Assembly (NCBI GenBank): GCA_934589705.1
Contig: CAKTOH010000007.1
Span: forward strand, 1 to 64,000
Reading direction: 5' to 3'
DNA from: an uncultured Oscillospiraceae bacterium
GTDB taxonomy: Bacteria > Bacillota > Clostridia > Oscillospirales > Oscillospiraceae
Length of the DNA: 64,000 nucleotides
Shown piece by piece: positions 59,061 through 64,000 of the stretch. Below the pieces are notes generated by a model that was not told the origin of the DNA, made no database searches, and saw only the letters and a list, made by a program, of their open reading frames with translations. The first letter of the stretch is position 1. Each line of letters opens with the position of its first letter. A program made the position numbers and the translations under genes.

Positions 59061-59910
59061 GTATTCCAAGAAGATTCTGAAAGTGCCCACCGTGACCTTC
59101 GTCCGGGAGCAGGATCAGGGCAAGCAGCCCGTTCTGGATGTGCGGAACCTGGGCATTGACTTCGGCGGCCTGACTGCCGTGGACAGCTTCAACATTACCA
59201 TCGGCCCTACCGAGATTTCCGGTCTGATCGGCCCCAACGGCGCGGGCAAGACCACCATTTTCAACCTGCTCACCGGCGTTTACCAGCCCACCCGTGGCTC
59301 TGTCCTTGTCAACGGCATCGACATCAAGGGAATGCCGGTGCACAAGGTCAATAAGCTGGGCATCGCCCGTACCTTCCAGAATATCCGGTTGTTTACGGAT
59401 ATGACCGTTCTCGACAACGTGAAGGTGGGTCTGCACAACTCTATGAAGTGCCCCTTTATTTCCAGCGTCCTCCATCTGCCCGGCTATTTCAAGGCCGAGA
59501 AGCTGGCAAACGAGAAGGCCATGGAGCTGCTGGACTTCATGGGTCTTGCGGAGCACGCCAACGAGAAGGCGGGAAGCCTGCCCTACGGCGTTCAGCGTCG
59601 GCTGGAAATCGTCCGGGCACTGGCTACCAATCCCTCGGTGATTCTGCTGGATGAGCCTGCCGCGGGCATGAACCCCAGCGAGACTGCCGAGCTGATGCAC
59701 CAGATCCGCCGGATTCGGGACACCTTCCATGTGGCGATTTTCCTCATCGAGCACGATATGAATCTGGTGATGAATGTCTGCGAGGCCATCGCCGTGGTGA
59801 ATTACGGTCGGATTATCGCTAAGGGCACCCCTGAGGAGATTCAGGCCAACCCCGCGGTCATTGAAGCCTACCTTGGTAAGGAGGAGAACCATGCAGATGC
59901 TGAAAATTGA
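59053..59910 (+). CDS. livG: Branched-chain amino acid transporter ATPase LivG
   Basis: 285 residues. Walker A is GPNGAGKTT near residue 57. The signature is read as LPYGVQRRLEIVRAL, a LivG-type LSYG variant. Walker B is ILLDEPAAGMNP, with the switch His in IEHDM. LivG has about 25 extra residues ahead of the ATPase core here. Starts inside the end of livM after AAGGAGGCGGGAAGCC and overlaps livF by 20 bases. Confidence 0.93.
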   Translation: MNEYSKKILKVPTVTFVREQDQGKQPVLDVRNLGIDFGGLTAVDSFNITIGPTEISGLIGPNGAGKTTIFNLLTGVYQPTRGSVLVNGIDIKGMPVHKVNKLGIARTFQNIRLFTDMTVLDNVKVGLHNSMKCPFISSVLHLPGYFKAEKLANEKAMELLDFMGLAEHANEKAGSLPYGVQRRLEIVRALATNPSVILLDEPAAGMNPSETAELMHQIRRIRDTFHVAIFLIEHDMNLVMNVCEAIAVVNYGRIIAKGTPEEIQANPAVIEAYLGKEENHADAEN

Positions 59911-60595
59911 AGACATGCACGTCTATTACGGCGCCATCCACGCGGTAAAGGGCGTGTCCTTTGAGGTGGGCGAGGGCGAGATCGTGGCTCTGATCGGCGC
60001 CAACGGCGCGGGAAAATCCACCATTCTGAAAACCGTTTCCGGTCTGATGCACCCCCGCAGCGGCTCCATCCATTTCTGTGACCAGGACATCACCCACGCC
60101 GAGGCCTTTAAGCTGCTGCGTACCGGTCTGGCACACGTCCCCGAGGGACGGCGGATTTTCCAGCAGATGACCGTCCAGGAGAACCTGGAAATGGGCGCTT
60201 ACATCAATAAAGAGGTTTCCGCTCAGGACTTGGAGATGGTATTCAACTATTTCCCCCGGCTGAAGGAGCGGCGCAAGCAGATTGCGGGCACTCTCTCCGG
60301 CGGCGAGCAGCAGATGCTGGCCATGTCCCGGGCACTGATGTCCCACCCCAAGCTGATGATGCTGGATGAGCCTTCCATGGGTCTGGCTCCCATTCTGGTT
60401 GACCAGATTTTCGATATCATCAAGGAGCTTCACAAGGCGGGCACTACCATCCTTCTCGTGGAGCAGAACGCCCGGAAGGCTTTGCAGATCGCCGACCGTG
60501 CCTACGTTCTGGAAACCGGCACCATCACCCTCAGCGGCACCGGCGCGGAGTTGGCAAGCTCGGATGCCGTGAAGAAAGCTTATCTCGGTGGCTGA
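59891..60595 (+). CDS. livF: Branched-chain amino acid transporter ATPase LivF
   Basis: 234 residues. Walker A GANGAGKST is near residue 37, signature LSGGEQQMLAMSRAL near 135, Walker B MMLDEPSMGLAP, and switch region LVEQN, typical of LivF. The ATG at 59891 follows AAGGAGGAGAACC; the longer frame upstream overlaps livG too far. Last gene of the operon, followed by a terminator. Confidence 0.93.
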   Translation: MQMLKIEDMHVYYGAIHAVKGVSFEVGEGEIVALIGANGAGKSTILKTVSGLMHPRSGSIHFCDQDITHAEAFKLLRTGLAHVPEGRRIFQQMTVQENLEMGAYINKEVSAQDLEMVFNYFPRLKERRKQIAGTLSGGEQQMLAMSRALMSHPKLMMLDEPSMGLAPILVDQIFDIIKELHKAGTTILLVEQNARKALQIADRAYVLETGTITLSGTGAELASSDAVKKAYLGG

Positions 60596-60624
60596 GGCCT
60601 GAGCACTTCCCAGACAACATTTTT

Positions 60625-60663
60625 ACACCCCCTGCATAGGGTAAATGCAGGGGGTGTCTTTTT
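60625..60663 (+). terminator. Terminator of the liv operon
   Basis: ACACCCCCTGCAT (60625-60637) and ATGCAGGGGGTGT (60645-60657) form a perfect 13-bp stem, seven-base loop, then CTTTTT. The right arm also holds the only purine-rich sequence that could serve the next small ORF. Confidence 0.9.
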
Positions 60664-60813
60664 ATGTGCCGGAAAAATCATCTGCGGGGCTGCTGCCTGA
60701 TCTGCTTCGGCCTGGGGCTGATCCTGGGGCACTGCCTGGAAAGCTGGCTGCTGTGCTGCTGCGGCGGCCTGTGCCTGATGGCGCTGGGCTGCTGTGTCAC
60801 CCGCAGACGCTGA
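60664..60813 (+). CDS. Cys-rich hydrophobic mini-protein
   Basis: 49 residues, with Cys pairs and a Cys triplet (GCCLICFG near 9-16, LLCCCGGLCL near 29-38, LGCC near 41-44) within a hydrophobic span, and a basic RRR end. It looks like a small membrane protein that could bind metal. The ATG directly follows the liv terminator. A ribosome site would be AGGGGGTG in the terminator stem, so translation may depend on how that hairpin folds. Composition supports a real protein but expression is uncertain. Confidence 0.5.
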   Translation: MCRKNHLRGCCLICFGLGLILGHCLESWLLCCCGGLCLMALGCCVTRRR

Positions 60814-60898
60814 TAGAATCGTCATAATCTTGTCCCGGCGGGAATAGACTATAGTGCAAGTATCATGCAAGTCTATTTGGGATGAGGAGTGAACCGAA

Positions 60899-62395
60899 GT
60901 GGAAGTGACATTTCAGAATCAGGGCTGCCCCTGCTTGAAGCCGGTTTTGCGCCAGGCACGAAACGCGGAGCAGTCCCAGGAGATCAAGCTTGCCGAGGGA
61001 ATGCCGGACGTGGGTCGAATCCTGACGGCCTGGGGCCAGCCCATCCTGCGCGGCAAGGAGTGGGGCTCGGATGGACTGTCCGTCACCGGTGGAATGATGG
61101 TCTGGGTGCTGTACACCCCGGAGGATGGGAGCGCTGAGCGGTGTCTGGACGGCTGGATTCCCTTTCAGCTGCGCTTCGAGCTGCCGGAGGAGCTGCCCGA
61201 GGGGAAAATCTGCCTGGGGATGCTCCCCAGAGCGGTGGAGGCCAGAACCGTATCTCCCCGGAAAATTCAGGTTCGGGCGGGACTGAGCCTTCTGTGCCAG
61301 GCCTTTGTGCCTATGGAAATCCCGGTGGCCCGACCGCAGCATTTGCCGGAGGGTGTGGAGCTGCTGGAAAATACCTATCCCCTCCGGCTCTGGAAGGAGG
61401 CGGGGGAGAAGACCTTCTCCCAGGAGGAAACTCTGACCCTGCCGGATTCCGCGCCGGTGCCGGAGGAACTGATCTGTTACTGGGCAGATGCCCGGGTGAC
61501 CGATCGGAAGGTGCTGTCCCAGAAGCTGGTGTTCCGGGGAAGCACGGCGGTGCACCTGTGCTATCGCTGCCGGGAGGGTCAGCTCCACTGCTGGGACTTT
61601 GACCTGCCCTTTTCCCAGTATGCGGAGCTGGCCGGGGAGTACGGCGCGGATGCCCAGACGGAATTTTCGCTGTGCCTCACCGGGCTGGAACTGGAGCTGG
61701 ACGAAGAAGGCCGGATGAATCTGAAATGCGGCATTGCCGCCCAGTACGCCCTGTCCGACCGGGAGCAGCTGGAGCTGACCCAGGATGCCTACAGTCCGGG
61801 AAGGGAGCTGCAAATCCAGATGAGCACACTGGAACTGCCGGTGACCCTGGACGGACGGCGGGAGAACCTGTATGCCGAGCAGACTCTGCCCGGTCAGGGC
61901 AGTCTGGTGGTGGACAGCCGGTTCCTGCCGGAATATCCCAGACAGCGGCGGGAAGGGACGTGCCCGGTTCTGGAGCAATGCGGCACCTTCCAGCTCCTGT
62001 ATTACGGGGAGGACGGCGCTCTGCACGCAGGCTCTGCCCGCTGGGAAGGAACCCTTCCGGTGACCGCGGATGAAGCGGTGGATATCTGGGCAGTGCCGGG
62101 AATCGGAACCTGCCAGGCGGCAATCGGCGGCAGCGAGATGACCCTGAAAGCGGAGCTGCCTGTGGAGCTGACGGCGACCACGGTGGAGCGGCTGAGCGTA
62201 GTGACGGGGCTGACCCTGGGGGAGCCCCGGAAGGGGGAGGGCGGCAGGCCTTCTCTGATTCTCTGCCGGGCCGGAGAACGAAGCCTCTGGGACATGGCAA
62301 AGGCGGCAGGCTCCACGGTGGCATCCATCCGGGAGGCAAACGATTTGCAGGGGGAGCCGGCCCCGGACCAGATGTTATTGATTCCAATTTTGTAA
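60899..62395 (+). CDS. SPOCS (DUF3794)/LysM protein, SipL-like spore coat morphogen
   Basis: 498 residues. The body holds repeated SPOCS/DUF3794 segments, for example KLAEGMPDVGRILTAWGQP near residue 30 and a second copy near 315-420. A C-terminal LysM domain is at about 450-497 (RSLWDMAKAAGSTVASIREAN, given in parts: SLWDMAKAAGSTV and SIREAN). In Clostridioides SipL, a protein of this layout, links SpoIVA to the spore coat through its LysM domain. The start is GTG, nine bases after GAGGAG. It stands alone between the mini-protein and a repeat element. It implies the organism can sporulate or descends from spore formers. Confidence 0.8.
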   Translation: MEVTFQNQGCPCLKPVLRQARNAEQSQEIKLAEGMPDVGRILTAWGQPILRGKEWGSDGLSVTGGMMVWVLYTPEDGSAERCLDGWIPFQLRFELPEELPEGKICLGMLPRAVEARTVSPRKIQVRAGLSLLCQAFVPMEIPVARPQHLPEGVELLENTYPLRLWKEAGEKTFSQEETLTLPDSAPVPEELICYWADARVTDRKVLSQKLVFRGSTAVHLCYRCREGQLHCWDFDLPFSQYAELAGEYGADAQTEFSLCLTGLELELDEEGRMNLKCGIAAQYALSDREQLELTQDAYSPGRELQIQMSTLELPVTLDGRRENLYAEQTLPGQGSLVVDSRFLPEYPRQRREGTCPVLEQCGTFQLLYYGEDGALHAGSARWEGTLPVTADEAVDIWAVPGIGTCQAAIGGSEMTLKAELPVELTATTVERLSVVTGLTLGEPRKGEGGRPSLILCRAGERSLWDMAKAAGSTVASIREANDLQGEPAPDQMLLIPIL

Positions 62396-62397
62396 CA

Positions 62398-62622
62398 GGG
62401 GAAGCTCTGAATCAATCGGCAAGAGCTGGCAGCGCGAGATTTTGTCCACAGGCAAGCTTCGAAAAGTGGAGGAATACTTTGTGTACCCGCAAGGGGTATG
62501 CCGCATCCGTAAGCCAGCTTACGCTGGCAACGGCTGCGCTATATTTCCCACTTTTCGAAGAGCAGCGTGTGGGCAAAAGATCCGCTGCGAAAGCCGCCGA
62601 CGATTGATTTAGAGTTTCCCCC
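62398..62622. repeat. Family A element, longest copy (225 bp)
   Basis: Ends GGGGAAGCTCTGAA and TTTAGAGTTTCCCCC. The core has CGGCAAGAGCTGGCAGCG and AAAGATCCGCTGCG. Inside is a stem CTTCGAAAAGTGG / CCACTTTTCGAAG, and within that a further insert with GTAAGCCAGC / GCTGGC-type arms (about 62508-62530). It shares GTGGAGGAATACT with the smc-ftsY copy. Confidence 0.7.
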
Positions 62623-62633
62623 AACCAAAAGAG

Positions 62634-62668
62634 AAACGCCGCACCGGGGGAGAACCGGTGCGGCGTTT
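62634..62668 (-). terminator. Terminator of the trmN6-like/rsmI unit
   Basis: AAACGCCGCACCGG (62634-62647) and CCGGTGCGGCGTTT (62655-62668) form a perfect 14-bp stem. On the minus strand the stem ends in TTT followed by CTCTTTT. Confidence 0.8.
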
Positions 62669-62761
62669 GACAGCCTGGTCGCATTGAGCCTGGGGATAAC
62701 GCTGTCCCTGACAGCATACTTCAGGGGAAGGGCGAAAGCAATTGAAAGCTGTCGAACAGGC

Positions 62762-63604
62762 CTATTCTTTTTCCGAATCCTTCAGGGCAATTTCATAAAC
62801 CGCGTTTTTGGAAAGCCCCAGTTCCTTGGCGGTCTGCTTCACCGCGTCCTTCCGGGAAAGCCCCTGGGCAGTCAATTCCGCCAGTCGGGCGGCGGCATCG
62901 GTTTCCGAGGGAATCTCCTTTTCTTCCGGTTTGGCGCCGGCAACAATCAGCACGAATTCTCCCTTGGGGGGAGTCTGGGTGTAGCGTTCCAGTGCCTCCG
63001 CCAGCGTGGTGCGGACAACCTCCTCGTGAAGCTTGGTCAGCTCCCGGCACAGGCTCAGAGGCCTCTCGCCGCCGAAAACCTCCGCCATGTCGGAAAGAGT
63101 GGTGAGAAGCTTGTGCGGAGCTTCGTAGAAAATCATGGTTCGCTGCTCGCTTTTCAGGCTTTCCAGGTGCTCCCGGCGGCTTTTTTTCGCCGTGGACAGA
63201 AAGCCTTCGAAACAGAACCGGCCGGTGGCCTGACCGGAGATGCTCAGGGCGGTGATGGCGGCGCAGGGGCCGGGAATGGCGCAGACCGGAATTCCCGCCC
63301 CGGCGCACTGCTTCACCAGATCCTCACCGGGGTCGGAGATGGCGGGGCTTCCCGCGTCGGAAACCAGGGCGCAGGTTTCGCCGCCCAGAATCCGCTCCAC
63401 GATTCGACTGCCTTGGGCGGCCTTGTTGTGCTCGTAGTAGCTGACGAGACTTTTCTTGATGCCCAGGTGGTTCAGAAGTTTCAACGTCACCCGGGTGTCC
63501 TCCGCGGCGATGAAATCCGCGGCCTCCAGGGTTTCCCGGCACCGCTGGGAAATATCCCCCAGATTGCCGATGGGGGTGGGAACCAGATACAGCATTGCGG
63601 ACAT
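62762..63604 (-). CDS. rsmI: 16S rRNA (cytidine-1402-2'-O)-methyltransferase RsmI
   Basis: 280 residues; methylates C1402 in the decoding centre of 16S rRNA. Signatures of this tetrapyrrole-methylase-fold family are YLVPTPIGNLGDISQR at the start, AAEDTRVTLKLLNHLGI near residue 35, SDAGSPAISDPGEDLV near 80-95 and FYEAPHKL near 165. The start at 63604 follows AGGAGGCTAAT. It begins one base after the stop of the methyltransferase gene upstream. Confidence 0.95.
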   Translation of the reverse strand: MSAMLYLVPTPIGNLGDISQRCRETLEAADFIAAEDTRVTLKLLNHLGIKKSLVSYYEHNKAAQGSRIVERILGGETCALVSDAGSPAISDPGEDLVKQCAGAGIPVCAIPGPCAAITALSISGQATGRFCFEGFLSTAKKSRREHLESLKSEQRTMIFYEAPHKLLTTLSDMAEVFGGERPLSLCRELTKLHEEVVRTTLAEALERYTQTPPKGEFVLIVAGAKPEEKEIPSETDAAARLAELTAQGLSRKDAVKQTAKELGLSKNAVYEIALKDSEKE

Positions 63605-63605
63605 A

Positions 63606-64000
63606 TTAGCCTCCTAGATGATAGATTTCCCGGTAAAGGGGGGTGGGGGAGCCGTCGGAATCACGAAGAATCCATTCTTCCCAGATTAGCCCCGGCTTGG
63701 CGCCCTTCCGGAACCCCAAAAGAATCAGGCTTACCGGGTCGCCGGGGCGATGCCGAACCAGGCCTAAGCGTTTGGCTTCCAGCCCCACCGCCGCCCCGGC
63801 GGCGATCAGCTCCCCCAGCCGTTCCGGCCGGTGCACCAGATAAAAATCCCCGCCGTATTTCAGTGCCCAGCCGGCGGCTTTCATAAGGGCGCTTACCGGG
63901 CAGAAATCCTCCCGCCGGGCGGCAGTCAGTTTGGCTGCCGGGCCTCCGGAAAAATAGGGAGGATTGGACAGGCACACATCGAAGCTACCCGGAGTCAGCC
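63606..64000 (-). CDS. tRNA1(Val) A37 N6-methyltransferase-like protein (TrmN6/YfiC), C-terminal part
   Basis: The gene runs off the right edge; about 131 codons are visible. It shows the N6-adenine methyltransferase motif SNPPYFSGG and the following KLTAARREDFCPVSALMKAA, typical of the TrmN6/YfiC group. These modify an adenine in the tRNA anticodon loop. The rsmI gene follows at once, a common pairing in Firmicutes (yabB-yabC-like order). The SAM-binding N-terminus lies outside the window. Confidence 0.85.
   Translation of the reverse strand, partial: LTPGSFDVCLSNPPYFSGGPAAKLTAARREDFCPVSALMKAAGWALKYGGDFYLVHRPERLGELIAAGAAVGLEAKRLGLVRHRPGDPVSLILLGFRKGAKPGLIWEEWILRDSDGSPTPLYREIYHLGG

Overview
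The window looks like a chromosomal segment of a gut-type Bacillota of the Oscillospirales/Clostridia. It is GC-rich, with strong sigma-A promoters and AGGAGG-type ribosome sites. It has lipoproteins with Ala/Pro/Thr linkers, a spore-coat-like SPOCS/LysM protein, Feo iron uptake, and gaps filled by short inverted-repeat elements. I see no rRNA, tRNA, CRISPR array, transposase or phage module. Both ends are cut through genes: an FAD oxidoreductase at the left, and a TrmN6-like methyltransferase at the right.

Region by region. 1-6300 is a tungsten/molybdenum cofactor island: a partial FAD oxidoreductase, moaA, moaC and mogA. A convergent pair follows, made of a small protein ending in Gly-Gly and a reduced MoaE-like protein, and then the tungstate transporter tupABC behind a structured leader. 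The TupA binding protein appears to be circularly permuted. 6400-11700 is a sulfur amino-acid degradation set (PatB lyase, two cysteine-desulfidase-like paralogues, a GNAT acetyltransferase) divergent from an XRE regulator. 11800-17500 holds a cysteine hydrolase, PrsW, uridine phosphorylase, a thioesterase, nicotinate phosphoribosyltransferase, an unknown membrane protein and a GIY-YIG protein. 17500-20200 is feoA-feoB plus a Cys-rich mini-protein. 20300-30650 is housekeeping: smc, ftsY, rdgB, yhbY, a nadD-yqeK fusion, rsfS, leuS and rpsU. 31080-36920 holds YgiQ, DUF896 and YlmH-like proteins and two overlapping FAD oxidoreductases.

37620-47530 has two divergent units. One encodes an Fbp-type binding lipoprotein, a YesM-type kinase and an AraC-type regulator. 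The other encodes an ABC importer (lipoprotein, fused double permease, an ATPase with a large insertion) and a beta-phosphoglucomutase-like HAD protein. Together they suggest a sensed uptake route, probably for a sugar or sugar phosphate. 48100-54800 holds an AT-rich orphan, DUF1294, a lipoprotein, a WYL regulator, endonuclease IV, an FHA-FtsW/RodA fusion and its partner penicillin-binding protein. 55400-60600 is a complete branched-chain amino acid transporter, livJHMGF. It is preceded by a promoter, a 43-codon leader ORF and a terminator hairpin, which is an attenuator layout. The window ends with a Cys-rich mini-protein, a SipL-like spore protein, rsmI and the partial methyltransferase.

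The gaps carry at least five families of short repeats. One family is an 80-225 bp GGGAAGCTCTGA-ended element, one is a REPIN-like CATTGCGA element, and one is a 167 bp MITE-like element. Some copies occupy the place of transcription terminators.
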